From Morella rubra (lineage: Eukaryota; Streptophyta; Magnoliopsida; Fagales; Myricaceae): a stretch of 64,000 nucleotides of DNA. The notes beneath the pieces are model-generated. The model did not search any database and was not told where the DNA came from. It saw nothing but the letters and a program-made list of their open reading frames with translations. The DNA is taken from contig CM025850.1 in assembly GCA_003952965.2 (NCBI GenBank), positions 25,178,429 to 25,242,428 on the forward strand, read 5' to 3'. The translations under genes and the position numbers were made by a program. Within the stretch, counting starts at the first letter, position 1. Each line of letters begins with the position of its first letter. Of the stretch, positions 36,901-50,244 are shown piece after piece.

Positions 36901-37367
36901 TCCTGGGTTTAAGAGTAGGGTGGGGGGGGGGAGAGAGAGAGAAAGAAGGTGTGATGTGGATCTGATCATCTATTTGTGGTTTCAGTCTCCTTTTGTTAAC
37001 AATAAAAATTTAGGACAGGATCACCTCCCTGATTTTTCTTGTGGGTTTTCTAGTTTCATATATCCCAAGACAAGTTTAAAAATCGTATATTCTGCAAAAG
37101 GTTATCAATTGAGGAAAAAGTTCAGAACCTCCAATTGCAGAATCAGTAAATATGAGATCCACTTGGTAAATGAGACAGTGAACTGAAACAAGAAACTTGG
37201 AACTTGACATCCACAAGAACAAAAAGGATATTTTTTTATGGTAAAAAATGCCTAGTACTTGATAGTTCTGAAATGCATCTTGCTTGCAAATAAAAATTGC
37301 GTACTCACTTCTGTTGCTGTATTTTGTTTTGACAGGTGGAGTAGCTGCTGAACATGACGAACTTTAA
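33963..37367 (+). CDS. NDK5: Probable nucleoside diphosphate kinase 5 with signal peptide and HDEL
   Basis: Nucleoside diphosphate kinases move the terminal phosphate from ATP to other NDPs through a phospho-histidine. The main model has coding exons 34366-34442, 34592-34810, 35550-35657, 35866-35975 and 37336-37367, all with GT-AG junctions and matching phases, giving 181 residues. Residues 1-25 are a hydrophobic leader (KFLFFFLLVSVPFPC at its end), read as a signal peptide. Kinase landmarks are AMIKPDG (38-44), NAV near 111, GPTDAREAK (121-129) and the active-site histidine H150 in NCVHGSDS. The last 32-nt exon adds AAEHDEL, so the protein ends in the ER-retention signal HDEL. Together these predict an ER-lumen enzyme, an inference from sequence. 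A second first exon, 33963-34015, also encodes a hydrophobic leader and ends in the same phase, so it could replace or precede exon 34366-34442. The other NDPK types (cytosolic, plastid, mitochondrial) lack this N/C-terminal pair. Confidence 0.9.
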
Positions 37368-40300
37368 TAGGTACAAATCTCTTTAGTTTTACTTGACTCA
37401 TATCATTTCCAAAAACTGAATGGCTGCGCTGCCATTTCCTGTATGGTGGCTAGGCCATCAGTTGCTAAAAGTATTAATCTTTTTAGCAAGTCCTGTTCTA
37501 TTAAACTTCATAGGTTCTTGTGTTATAGACACTGGTATGGACTTGTCAGTAAGTTTTATTGGTGATTTTAAGAATCTTGAAATGGCATATGATACATAAA
37601 TTCCATTGTCATGGTGATTCAAGCATGATTTTCAGGAAGATTCTACTTTCAGTTAGGTAATGTGTTCTCAGAGTCAGTGCAAGTCGATGCTAGTTGCTAA
37701 GCAACTAGGTTTGGGTTAGATCGCATTAGTTATTGCCACTGTGGCTATGGCAAAATGAAACATAGTTGAGATTTCTAAAGGAAAAGAAATAAAAAAGAGA
37801 TTGGCAGTTAATCTCTAGTAGGGAGGGTGATTTTTGGCAGAATATGATCATGCTTTTATTACTGGAGGTGATGCTGAGTTTTCATGGGTGAATATGATGC
37901 TGACAGTCTACTCATCAAAACCTAATCTGAAATTATGGACGGTGTAGATGAGTTAATTTTCGAAGGTCATAAGCCTTGTCATGGAAATGCAGGAGTCAGT
38001 GAATCTGCATTTCTTGGAACTTAAACAGAGTGAAATTCACTAGACTCTGACTTTATGGCATGGTTACCTAGTGCCAGCAGTAATGTGGACCTTAGAAACC
38101 AGGATGAATGTTACTTATTTTGTCTCTCTGATTGTACATGCATGTGGTGACGCATCTACTTTCCGTCATACACACGTTGGTGGTCTTGGCAATCTCTATC
38201 TACAGCTTTCCATATAATAGAGTTGAGAATGATCTTGTTGAAGTACTTTGTGTATCGCTCAGAAGTCATCAATGCGGTAAAATATTGTAGGCTTAATTAT
38301 ATTAACCATGTGCAAGGGGGCTACAGCCCATAACAGTCCCCATTCTTCTGAAAAATAGTTATTGAAGGTCAACGCTATCTGTTTGTCATTAGCTCTTCAC
38401 GGCTTCATTGTTTAACTGCAACCTCAAGTTTTCAGGCTACATAACCACACAATTTATACCAACAATGTGAATCTTAATCATTTTCATTTTCCTTTGGTAC
38501 ACTATGCCATGTGAGTTGTTCCATTTATCAGTCTTCTTTCTGGCATGCTCACCAACTTGGGTTTCTTAAGCTTTTTCTTTCTCCCTTGAACCAGATGTTT
38601 ATTATATTGGTGGTCCATTGTTTCTCAAAATTAAACAACTGTCTCAAACATGAGGGTTAATTTTGTTTCTCAAATTAAAGTGGTACCTGCTTTGGGAAAT
38701 CACTTTGGCTGACAGATTGCTTGAAATAGGGAGTGGACCTAGATAGAGGAAGTTGAAACTTGTAACCTGTAAGCCTGTAAGGCATGATGTGGTACCATGT
38801 TTAGTGCCAATATGCAGTCTAAGAAAAGTAACTTGAATTTTAAAACCTGATGTTGGTCCTGCATTTTCATTTATTCTCTCTTGGTTCAAAGCCAACAGAA
38901 TGTAGTCGTAGTCTTCAAAGTCGCATGCATCATAGCTCTGCAACATTGCTAAAAATACAGCATAGTTACTGACCTATTGCCCCCTCAAGGAAGAAAGGAT
39001 ATCAACAAGGTCCTAAATTAGCGGCCAAGAATGGTGGCTCTCTCTTGAGTTTAAGAGAGAGTGGCCACAATTTATCATTTTCATGTTGGTAAGATTATGA
39101 GGGACCTTCTTGCAAGATGAAACATTTGCTTAATCGCAATGCAAGACACTTTCTTTATTCAGATACTGTGGATCCAACGAACGGCGAGCTAGTCAAACCA
39201 TGATGGCCACCACTTTGTGGAAGATAGAGGTCCACATCACACAAGGCCTTAGTTTATCTTGGGCAAAGTATATGCTGTTCCAGAATTAGCAAGTCCATTC
39301 CATTGTTGCTTGGATTCCTAAGCCCTAGACATCTAGTAGATGCGAGAACCCACATGGCTTCTACTGTTCCTCGTTAAAAGTTGTATCTTGGTGGGAGTGA
39401 TTCTTTTGGACTCCTTTCCCTTGCCCCTCACCTGCATCTCGAGGAGTTTTCAACGCTGAAAACTTTTTAGACCAATTGAAATGACGAGTGTAGTGACGAT
39501 AGATACTCGGGGATATTTTCGGCTTGTATTTCGCAGGATATTTCTATAAGTTCGGTCATAAAGAGTTCTGAAACGTCGCATTGTTGTTACTTCCGTGGAA
39601 CATCTTTACACGTAGCGCATTGAATTCTTAAATATCCTCAAATTTCCTGTGAAAATCATAGGTGTGGACACATTTCCGTGGTGCACCTTGCTTGGAGGCA
39701 GCACGTACATGTCCGTTCTTGAAGTGGTCCAGGTGCGCATAGAAGAGTCGTGACTCGTGCCCACCAATCGGACGCTAAACATGCTTTGCTTTTCTGGACG
39801 AAAATGTCTTTTTAACTTTTATGGTATTCTGCGATGTGAGTGACGAAGCAGAACACTTAGCCAAGTAAATTGTGCTTATCCCCATTTTAATTATCATAGT
39901 TAGTCTTAGATACTATTGATAATGGCAATGCCCAATCATGTTTCAGCCATTGAGTGAGGATCTTGAAAGCAGCGATTTGAAATGGTGGCACTTTTAGGCT
40001 GAGGTGAAAAAGTTTTCTGCAGAAATCTAAGAGATTGCTGTTCTGGCTTTGTCTGTGGCATCATCGACCAATTGGGTTTTCGGGACTAGAGATTTATATT
40101 GATCAGGCTAGATAGTCAACCCGACCCCTTTGGTACACGTGTAGGTCCGACATAACAAGATGGGAGTTACTTTGTCGTGACACGTATCCAACTGCCGTAA
40201 CCTAACCCTCTTTCACCATTTGATGCCCCAGGGTCCCACATGATTAGCTGGTGCTCGAGCTCGCCAATAGCTCTGTAACTTGAACCCGTTGCATTGGTTT

Positions 40301-42546
40301 TCAACAAGTTACTCTAATAACAGTGCACAACGAATGAACCGTAACTCTTGAAGAGAGGGCATTATCTAGTGAACATTGCTTGTATCTAGTCCTTTGACAA
40401 TGAAATTTCTTAGAAGCCCAAATACTAAAGTTGGGTGCACTTTTTGTTTGTTCTGAGCTAAATTAAGTACACATGGCATCTTTACAACATGGTTGCTAAC
40501 CCATAAAGCTACGAGCGGACAAATCCAAAATAATGCTTCTATTGAAGTGTCCCTTAACAAGGGGATTTGTAGTTCGTGAAACTTCCTCTGTTTCTCTTGT
40601 GAAGAGAGATCTGTACTGTTCACTTCTGCCTATGTTTCAACCAGATAACGTGAAGAAGTCGACTTGGTTTTCCAGGATGTTGTGGGACGATGTGGACCAT
40701 GAATACAATGCACGCGACAATCTCTCGGGATTTTTCCGTATCAGATTCAGGGGCCAATGCTAAACTGCCATCTGTTTACATTGTTGTTATTCTTGCCGAA
40801 ACAAATTTTTCCTACAATAAAATAACATTCGGTTTTGGAAGGGGTGCAAGCGGATCACTCTCCCCCCAATAATTTCTTGAAATAGAAATGTGACTTGCTG
40901 TTCTCATTCAACTTCATAGGATTTTATAATTTACAATTGCCAATTGAGACGATACGCATGTTCATCCCCTAGTGAAAAACTTGGGAAAAATGAAAAGGGT
41001 AATCTACTTGAAGAGGAAAATATTCATTTCTTGCCCGTCCATCCTGGAAGCAGAAAATCCCTTCCCCATATCCCAACTGCAATCCTTTAGATTTGGCGTA
41101 AAATGAAGGAGGAAAACTTCCAAAGAATTAGACGAACAAAATTGGTTGTAAGAATTCATTTGAATCCAAAGGAATTGAAAGATTTATTTTTACACCCCGC
41201 CAACCCCTTAGTTGTTATAAGGTGCTGGTGCACGTGCACGAGTAAATAGGAGATACTTGGGGAGAAAATTTTCACTTCTAGTAGGAATGGAAAGTGTCCT
41301 ACAACTGGGGGCAGGTGGGATTTGGCAGTCGGTCCGGTGAGCGAGGGACATTGGGTTCCTTTGTTCAGTGTTCGTCCTGTTAGGCGTTTACATGACCCAT
41401 ACTTTTCCTTCTCTTGACTTGGAATTATCCCTTCATTTCTAATTAGTTCCTGTTCAACTTTTGTGTCGGGAGTTCTTATTTATTCTGGTTCTGAGTTGTT
41501 ACCCCGTGCTGCCCATTCCTCCAATATCAAACAGTTCAGGTCATTTGTCTGCCACAGGTCCTAATCTGTTCCCTTCTAAGTTCTAGCCAAACTAACAAGA
41601 AAGTGTACGGTCCTTTGCATCTTCTTTTATACTAATCTGAGATGCTTGGCAGGCAACAATAGACTGCCTCAACGTAGCTAATTGCAGTAAATTAAGAGGT
41701 GAAACTCATAGTTTATTTCAAGTGACCAACTTCTGGTCGAGTTTTCTTGTACTTCTTTGCATCCGAGCACCAACATGTGCTAAATTGAATGCGCAATTGT
41801 AGCATCGAAGATCAAAGCGACTGCTGGTAGGGCCCAAGTTATGCGTTAACAAGATGGAGGAAGTAGTCGTGGAACTTAGTGTAAAAACAGTACTGAAAAA
41901 GCATGTCCAGAATAGTATTAAAACTAGTGGTCATTAGAGCACTTTTGTTACCACATTTACAAGCAGAGCTCGTGTCACCCCGATTGCCGTTGGATACCAA
42001 ATGTATGGAGATTGACTCCCAAGTTCCTTACTCGAAAAATGTCTTAGATCTGTTCTTTATGCGTTAATGGGATGGGATGCAAGCGGTGAGATAAGAGCTC
42101 CGAACCCATGCACCCACGGTATTCTCGTCCATTTGTTACATATTTTATAGAGATAATTACGTGCATTACAAATTGGAGGAGAATGAATGTCTTTATTCTT
42201 CATGCTAGTGGGACCATGCGCTTTATGTAATTAGCTATTTAAGTTGAGGGATTATAGAAGAAGGTCTGAATCCAATTAGACAGGGGAGCTGGGAGGGGGT
42301 AGGGAGTGGAAAAAGGTACCTCTTTGGGAACTTGAACCAATAGAAAGCCACTCTCAACTTGGGCATGAAATTCAGCAAGACCCCGTCTCCGGGTTTAGTT
42401 TCCCGAAGCTAAAAATTCTCATTGGCTTTTAAGATCGGCTTCCAGCACCTCAGTTTTGCAAAGACCTCCTCATTCCCGGCCCCCACCACCAGCCTAACTT
42501 CCCACCTTTCCAAACCTTTCAAAGAGCTTTCGGTTCTCCTGTGAAA
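37368..42546. other. Intergenic region between NDK5 and DRO1
   Basis: No open frame with a recognisable family signature on either strand. A 100-codon frame on the - strand (38946-38644) starts YDACDFEDYDYILLALNQER-like but has no partner exons that I can identify. The last 300 bases, CT-rich on the + strand near 42370-42530, are the probable promoter/5' leader of the DRO1 gene. Confidence 0.5.
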
Positions 42547-44701
42547 ATGAAGGTACGATCGTGTGTGAGAAAGAGAGACGAAAGACAGTATGTGTGCCTG
42601 CTTCTTGTGTGTTTGTGTGTGTGTGAAGAAGAGACCACGTTGGTTGCTTTGTACATTTGAAGTGAAATGATGAAGAGTTTTGGTTCTTAAACGATACTTC
42701 TCATTTGTTTGATTGCAGCTTTTCGGTTGGATGCAAAACAAGCTTAATGGGAAACAAGGGAACAAAAAACCAGAGACGGCTCCAACGACTTGTAAGCATT
42801 CTTTCACCTTCTACGTAGTTCTTTCCTCGTCAATGGTTTTGTTTGCATTCTTAATTCACTTTCTCCTTACTGAGGATTTTGTCATTAAAACGTCCGTACG
42901 TTATGTCTTCCAACCATTAATGTTGGTCGTGTTGGAGATAAGAGAGAAAGAGAGGTTGGATTTGGATCCCAATCCATTTTGTATGTGATTTCATCAACAC
43001 TCAGCCAATTCATAATGAAGAATTTGTTTGTTCTTGTGGAGTGAGTGAGTGTGTGTGTGAGTTGACGGGTCCGATCTAGATCCGCATCTATGTTTGAAAC
43101 GGATGTATATATACCAGATGATAGTCCCAACGAGGAAAGATCTTTATTGGACCCTGTGTTCAAAAACCATATCTGAAACTGTTAACAATTGATCATGAAT
43201 ATGAAATTTTCATTCCATGATATTGGTGTAAAGTATGCATCCTATATCTTTCATTTCACTCAAACAGAAATGCCACTAGGTGTCATATTTCTTGTCCAGG
43301 CAGCCAACTTCTTATGTTGGAGAAAAAAGATCTTCAAAATCCTTTAAAACAAGTTGCCACTGGCCGGTGAGCCGTACAATCAGATCCCAATGGCTTTTGA
43401 TTTTTGGTCAGTCCATTTTCCCAGAGCCTAGCAGTTGTGAAGTGCTGCAGATCCTATCTCTGGACATATTGTTTGATTTGGAATATTACTTACTTTGTTA
43501 AACGAAATTGACAAAAATTCTGTCTTTCTGTCGTGTAGATTATGTGAAACAAGAGCCCCGAGAAGAATTCAATGACTGGCCTCATGGCTTGCTAGCAATT
43601 GGAACTTTTGGTAACAATGACTTGAAAGAAAATCCTGAAATCCAAAATACCCAAGAGAATCCATCTTCATCAGAAGAAGAAGAAGAAGTACTGGCTTTTA
43701 CTCCAGAAGAAGTTGGAAAGTTACAAAAGGAGTTGACAAAGCTCCTATCTCGTAAATCAAATAAGGAGAAGGAAACTGCAGATCTTCCACTGGACAGATT
43801 TCTTAATTGCCCATCAAGTTTGGAAGTCGATCGAAGAATAAGCAATGCACTTTGCACTGATTCGTTTAGATCAGATGAAGATATCGACCGGACAATTAGT
43901 GTCATACTTGGTAGATGTAAAGAAATGTGCGCGGAAAATAAGAAGGCGATTGGGAAAAAATCAATTTCCTTCCTTCTCAAGAAGATGTTCGTTTGCGGAA
44001 GTGGGTTTGCACCAGCACCCAGTCTAAGAGACACGTTTCAAGAATCAAGAATGGAGAAGGTATGCAGATGAACAGATTAATGAGTAGGGAGTATCTCGCC
44101 TGACATGCTTCTGAAAAACTATTCGCAAGTCGGCCTTGTTATACGCCGCATGCATTGCAAAAGTAAACGTACACTCCCCCTTGAGCTTGATTTGAAACGA
44201 AAGCCCACGATCACATCATCTAATTGGATCTGAAATTTTTTAATATCCTTTTCTGCATATGCCAATTAGCTGTCGTTTCATTATTACCATCTTGTCCCCA
44301 GGTTCCATTTTTAAAGAATCTCTCTTTCGTCTTCCTTTTGGCTTGCAGCTTTTGAGAGTAATGCTTCACAAGAAGATCAATCCTCAAAAATCTTATCGGG
44401 CATCATCAGCGACGAGATATCTAGACGACAAACAGATGCCAAAGAAGGGAAAGGATGATGAAACACAGGAGAAGACCCACGAAGGATGCAAATGGGTGAA
44501 GACAGATTCTGAATGTAAGGATGCTTCTAGTTTCCAAGGACTAGAAAAATTATTGAAAATCACTATAACACAACAGAACAGGCATAGATAGCCTCGGACA
44601 AAAAGCTTAAAGAAAGAAAAACGAAGGAAAAATGTAAAATTTTGCATTAATTTGACGTGATCTCTAATTCCTTGATTGCAGATATTGTTCTGGAGATATA
44701 A
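42547..44701 (+). CDS. DRO1: DEEPER ROOTING 1 / LAZY-family gravitropism protein
   Basis: Proteins of this plant-specific IGT/LAZY family link statolith sedimentation to auxin redistribution and set root and branch angle. I assemble five exons: 42547-42552 (only Met-Lys), 42719-42791, 43539-44059, 44349-44514 and 44682-44701, all GT-AG, giving 261 residues. The N terminus [16 protein letters not shown] is the conserved region [13 protein letters not shown] (40-51) holds the family-defining IGT motif. Residues 70-190 form an acidic then helical middle ([16 protein letters not shown]), followed by a conserved [13 protein letters not shown] block. The last exon supplies YIVLEI at the very end, the conserved C-terminal EAR-like motif (region V). 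The five-exon structure with a two-codon first exon and a tiny last exon is typical for the family. Exact assignment among LAZY2/3/4 (NGR/DRO) members needs a tree. All motifs are intact, so it should be functional. Confidence 0.93.
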
Positions 44702-46117
44702 ATGGGCCTCTTATCTTTACGATCGTCTCGATTACCAGGTAAGAAGACCCTGTAATTAAAAAGAATTCATCTTTCTTTAGAGACTAACTTGGGTCTCAGT
44801 TTGTCATGTCTTTTGCAATATTACACAACCGTCTCTAACTTCATGCCATAACAATGACTTTACAGATTCAAAAAGTTCATGCTTTCGGGTTTTAAGGAAC
44901 TCAGACAGATGGGTTAACCAACCACAAGGAAGTTTGGTGGCTTATGAGAGGACCACAAAATGTATGATGCAGACAACGTCTCTCTTTTGTGGACGGTGCT
45001 GCCCCCACTTTTTTTGTTTTGGGTCTTTTTTTCATGGTTGTATCTGTGCCAACAGAGCAACGCATGTTAAAAGTTATCGTGAAGAGGATTTTCTGTGGTT
45101 CGTACTGGCAAAGCTAGACATTATCTACATTTTTCATCCTATTTTACTATACGATCTCTTTTTCCTTGCTAAGTTAGATCTCCTTGTAAGATATTTCATG
45201 GTCAATAATATTGGATAGACATTGTACACGAAGTAGCACGCATGTCTTCTGGTCGGTCATATATATATATATATATATATATACACCCAGAAGTTTAATC
45301 GTATTTTCCCAACTAGTCACAGAATGCTCTCATTCTCTTCTGAGGTCCCACCTAGACGGAGCACAAGACTAGTGTATTCTTCTTATAAAATTTGCTTTCG
45401 AGTATTGAGCACTTTCGTATTGCCGTTGGATCAAGACCATACCAGCTTATGTTGTGGACCTATACGAAGAGGACTGCATTTCGTTTTACACTGAAAGCCT
45501 TAATTAAAGTACTATTCTATAGAGCCCCTTTGAAGATAGTGTCCTCCTAAGCCTCCAGAAGGTAAAGAGTTTGGGTCATGGGTCATACAATTATTTAATA
45601 TTATCCTTATTAAGAAGTGAAGGACCAATATATGTTGTGTCTTTCTTTTTTTAAAATTAATTATTTAATTCGAGTAAAAAATTAAAGATAATCTTGATCC
45701 ATAAAGTGTTAAAACATAATTTTATCCATTAAATTCAAAATATTAAGTGAGGCCTCCACACCTTTTATGAGTGAAGTGCAGTTTTTATAGAAAGAGAGAA
45801 AATCCAATCATGTTTTCTTCTTGATTTGGTACGTTTTTCTCGAGCAAAATGATATCAATAGTTATTTATCCACATACATAATGCTCACTTTTAATTATAT
45901 GGTATAGAATATTAGTGCAAGCTCTTAAGTCTTAATATGGGAAGATACTCCGTAGATAATCACACTTTCAGTTTCAGCACAGGACGAGTGAGATCCATGC
46001 TACGAGTCGTTTAGTTGTAAAAGTGTGCTAAAAAGAAATCCTACTAGTCGTTTAGTTTGAATAAGTGTGCTACGAGTCGTTCTGCTCCAAAATTGAACCA
46101 AGTTACCATTTTTATCT
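44702..46117. other. Intergenic region after DRO1
   Basis: It includes a perfect (AT)n microsatellite at about 45258-45282 and AT-rich DNA at 45580-45900. No gene recognised. Confidence 0.6.
45258..45282. repeat. (AT)n microsatellite
   Basis: An uninterrupted run of AT dinucleotides in the spacer downstream of DRO1. Further simple repeats in the window are ATT at about 19477-19500 and ATC at about 34312-34330. Confidence 0.9.
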
Positions 46118-46121
46118 ACTC

Positions 46122-46229
46122 TCAAAAATCAATCCCACCTACAAAAGACCGGCCCATGGTGGTGCCACCTTCAGCTTCAACTAAAACTTCAACTGCGGCT
46201 CCTCTGTCTCCAACTTCTTCCCCCGCCAT
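46122..46229 (-). CDS. Possible first coding exon of an unidentified gene beside the 1-kb gap
   Basis: On the - strand, a leader containing TTAGGGTTTGG (the complement of AAACCCTAA, a telo-box-like motif common in leaders of growth-related plant genes) precedes ATGGCGGGGGAAGAAG at 46229. The frame reads MAGEEVGDRGAAVEVLVEAE onward for 35 codons to a stop at 46122, or it splices at a GT within the TTTTGTAG|GTGGG context. The promoter would be inside the N gap. No family recognised and no downstream exon found, so it may be a gene start whose remainder is not identifiable here. Confidence 0.35.
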   Translation of the reverse strand: MAGEEVGDRGAAVEVLVEAEGGTTMGRSFVGGIDF

Positions 46230-46389
46230 CTTGAACTGCTCCAAACCCTAATCAGGCCCAACCCAACCAGATAACAGGAAAAGAGGAGGAGAAGAAGAAG
46301 AATAAACTCCCCCGCTTTATCTTGATTCTTCCCCTCCGATATTCTCTCAATTCCCTCCTGAATCTCTTCCGGTCCGATCGGATCTGCGC

Positions 46390-47389
46390 NNNNNNNNNNN
46401 NNNNNNNNNNNNNNNNNNNNNNNNNNNNNNNNNNNNNNNNNNNNNNNNNNNNNNNNNNNNNNNNNNNNNNNNNNNNNNNNNNNNNNNNNNNNNNNNNNNN
46501 NNNNNNNNNNNNNNNNNNNNNNNNNNNNNNNNNNNNNNNNNNNNNNNNNNNNNNNNNNNNNNNNNNNNNNNNNNNNNNNNNNNNNNNNNNNNNNNNNNNN
46601 NNNNNNNNNNNNNNNNNNNNNNNNNNNNNNNNNNNNNNNNNNNNNNNNNNNNNNNNNNNNNNNNNNNNNNNNNNNNNNNNNNNNNNNNNNNNNNNNNNNN
46701 NNNNNNNNNNNNNNNNNNNNNNNNNNNNNNNNNNNNNNNNNNNNNNNNNNNNNNNNNNNNNNNNNNNNNNNNNNNNNNNNNNNNNNNNNNNNNNNNNNNN
46801 NNNNNNNNNNNNNNNNNNNNNNNNNNNNNNNNNNNNNNNNNNNNNNNNNNNNNNNNNNNNNNNNNNNNNNNNNNNNNNNNNNNNNNNNNNNNNNNNNNNN
46901 NNNNNNNNNNNNNNNNNNNNNNNNNNNNNNNNNNNNNNNNNNNNNNNNNNNNNNNNNNNNNNNNNNNNNNNNNNNNNNNNNNNNNNNNNNNNNNNNNNNN
47001 NNNNNNNNNNNNNNNNNNNNNNNNNNNNNNNNNNNNNNNNNNNNNNNNNNNNNNNNNNNNNNNNNNNNNNNNNNNNNNNNNNNNNNNNNNNNNNNNNNNN
47101 NNNNNNNNNNNNNNNNNNNNNNNNNNNNNNNNNNNNNNNNNNNNNNNNNNNNNNNNNNNNNNNNNNNNNNNNNNNNNNNNNNNNNNNNNNNNNNNNNNNN
47201 NNNNNNNNNNNNNNNNNNNNNNNNNNNNNNNNNNNNNNNNNNNNNNNNNNNNNNNNNNNNNNNNNNNNNNNNNNNNNNNNNNNNNNNNNNNNNNNNNNNN
47301 NNNNNNNNNNNNNNNNNNNNNNNNNNNNNNNNNNNNNNNNNNNNNNNNNNNNNNNNNNNNNNNNNNNNNNNNNNNNNNNNNNNNNNNNN
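46390..47389. other. Assembly gap (1000 N)
   Basis: Exactly 1000 undetermined bases, so the length is a placeholder and the true distance is unknown. Frames that run through it are meaningless. Confidence 1.
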
Positions 47390-49897
47390 ATGTTCCAAAA
47401 GAAATTAACAAACTCCTCTTGAATATTCTATAGTAATTAACTTCAATGCTCCGTCTTATCCACTCTTCTAAATTCAAATCAATGCAATTATATAGTCCAC
47501 ACTTAATAAATCTATAACCACCTACGCATCAAAATTAATTGATTACACGCATCCACTATATTCTTCAGTTGGATTCCCATCGCAGGAGAAAATAATAACA
47601 TAACACAAAAAGAAAAAGAAGCAAAAAAAAAAAAAGATGTTGGAATCCAAAGTTGAATTTTATTTAAAATCCGATTTGTGGAATAGTTTAGTATTATTTT
47701 TTTCAAGCCACAAATTAAAATCTACAAGCAAATAGAGAAAACTCAAATCGCCCATCATGATGCTTTATTTATTGTTTTAAAGAACATAGTTACTGCTACC
47801 CGGTTGGGGATCAAAGAACCATCTCCGTCTCCTTAAAAGCTCAAGAACGATCCCGTTAGAACAAATTATCACACTCGTCTCGAACAATCGTTAAGACATC
47901 TTTAATACTATTCCACGAGAGCTATTCATTCATTACCCTTCCAAGCAAACAATCAGTTATTTGAGCATTATTTTTTCTATAGCATAGATAAAAGAGATCC
48001 GCCTATGGAACCTTATTGGCCTCTAGATATTGAAGACTTCCACGGTATGGAGTAGCATTACATAACAGAAGTTCCTCAGGACAAGTCTTGTTGCAAAATG
48101 ATGCCAAGGAGATTTTCGCAGTTTTGACAAACCATCCTAATTGGGAATGGAAGTGGGCTCCTCAGCAACAGAACAAACTGGCACACAACAACTACTAGCT
48201 AAATGAATATCAAATTAACTATTCTTTTTTCGGTTTAATCCCTTTCATGTAAAGCCTAGATTTTTCTAATGGTACAGGTATTATGAACCACTTGATGTGT
48301 ACTCTAATAACAGCAAATCATTGCTCCAAAAAAAAAAAAAAACAACCCTGTTACGTCTAAGAGTCGTCATGCTTGAGCTCTAGATGCACTTAAAGAAGTG
48401 GTGCCGGCTGCAACGAGGTCCATGGTGATCTGAATAGAACAAAATTTTCTGCCTAGTAATAAATTAGGATGATCTAATTGCTGAATAACAGAGTTCTTTT
48501 GCCAGTTACACCACCAAATTCTATCACAATGTGCATACGCAAAGGATCAAACACATACCATCCTTGGCAAAGAAGCCGGCAAAGTGGATAAAAAAATAAT
48601 CTCACACAAAAGTTTCCTCGCACAATTATGATTCCCATTTTGCTATGATAAATTATCTTCCTCATCACCATAGAACCCCCGTTGAAACCCCATATGGTTT
48701 TCTTCTTCTTTTTTTGATGTGATAATCAATTAAAATTCTCCAAAAACTAAGTCGGGAAGTTCAGACATCTATGAGCAAGCCAGTAAAGGCTAAGAAGTCC
48801 TACATCTCGCACTTTACAATGATACTAAAAATAAAATTTACTAGCGCGATAAGACGAAACAATCAATGAATCCAAGAAATAGAGAACGAGTACATAAACA
48901 ATTGGCTATTCGAGAAATCACCAAAGACTGCCCAAAGGAAATCGCATGAGGAACCCAACGGATTTGTTGGCGAGGATGCTGCGGAGATCTGGCAAGGAAG
49001 ACGATTTTAATTGAGCAAATTCGTCTGTCTTTTCTATGCGAGTCGGTAACACAACTAAACGGGTCGGGCGCAAGTTAAATGATTTTAATTGATGTGGCCA
49101 AATCTCAGCCGTTGGAGTTTGAAGAGGAAATCTAAGCTGTTGCTCAGCACGCAAAGCATAATAAAGCAAAGCCTAATAACCAAACTCCTATTTTCCTAGT
49201 TGATTGCACTCCTCCTCTGCATTATATATTTACAGTTGTTACTACAATTAATAATAAGCTAAAATAAACTTACAAGATGGAATAAAAAATTTTAACCTGA
49301 AATTCCTCACTCATATATAAATCACAAACAAAAGTTCATTCTTCCTTATTCGTCTCGGGGTACGAGTGTTGTAACTCCTTTTCTTTAGTATTGAACATTG
49401 AGTAAAGCTGTACATTTTATTCTTATGCGTCATGTACGCTGTGTTTATCGTAGACGTCACATGATGCGATCATCGTTTATATAATATAGTTGGAAGTCAT
49501 CCTTAATATATATAACACTTAGTACGTATAAAAGTTTGTACAATTAAAATTAAAAATTATACTTACCAACACTCGGTTCATCAGGTGTGTATTTAACTGA
49601 TGGCATGGTTCGTGTTTTGGCATTTCGTGTTCATGTATGTGAACATTTCTGAGATGAAAGTTATATGAAGTATTGCTTAAGACACTAAGTCCTGGAAGCT
49701 TGGGGATACAACGCAGAGTTACTTGGAGTTCGACAGAAGTTCACGTGTAACAGAATAACAAGTTTCAGATATGAGAAACTAACTTTTGTTTTAAACACCC
49801 AAAAACGTGAAACTTCGTGAACCCGCTTCCTAACTCATTTATATACCTTCCAGCAACGTCTTTAATCATTAGAACTTCATTTTCCAAGATTAACAGA
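47390..49897. other. Intergenic region without recognised gene
   Basis: AT-rich, with only short open frames, the longest being 83 codons on the - strand at 49169-48918, which carries no signature I know. Confidence 0.55.
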
Positions 49898-50244
49898 GAT
49901 ATAGAGCCAAATTGAAAAGAACTAATTTCTATGCTTCTAACCCTTTGTTTTTGAGAAACAGTTAAGAGGATAATGTGCTGAGCATTCTGATTTGAATTTC
50001 ATTCATCCTCTTGATTGATCTCCATCTAGCAATCACAATACCTCGAAGAACGACCAGATCTACCGACGTTCAAGCTGGAGATTCCAGCATTGAAGAAATC
50101 AGCCTCATGAGTTCATGTTGATATGTTGATTAAGTTGAATAAATTGATATTCTGAACAGGTAAGGAGTTCCTTAACCCCTGCACAGTGCAGATCCAAAAA
50201 GTGAGTTTTGCGTAAGGTTAGGTGTTGAAGAATAGCATTAGGGA

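Noticed and set aside
46181-47477. Very long open frames on both strands
   Set aside because: They consist almost entirely of N and exist only because undetermined bases contain no stop.
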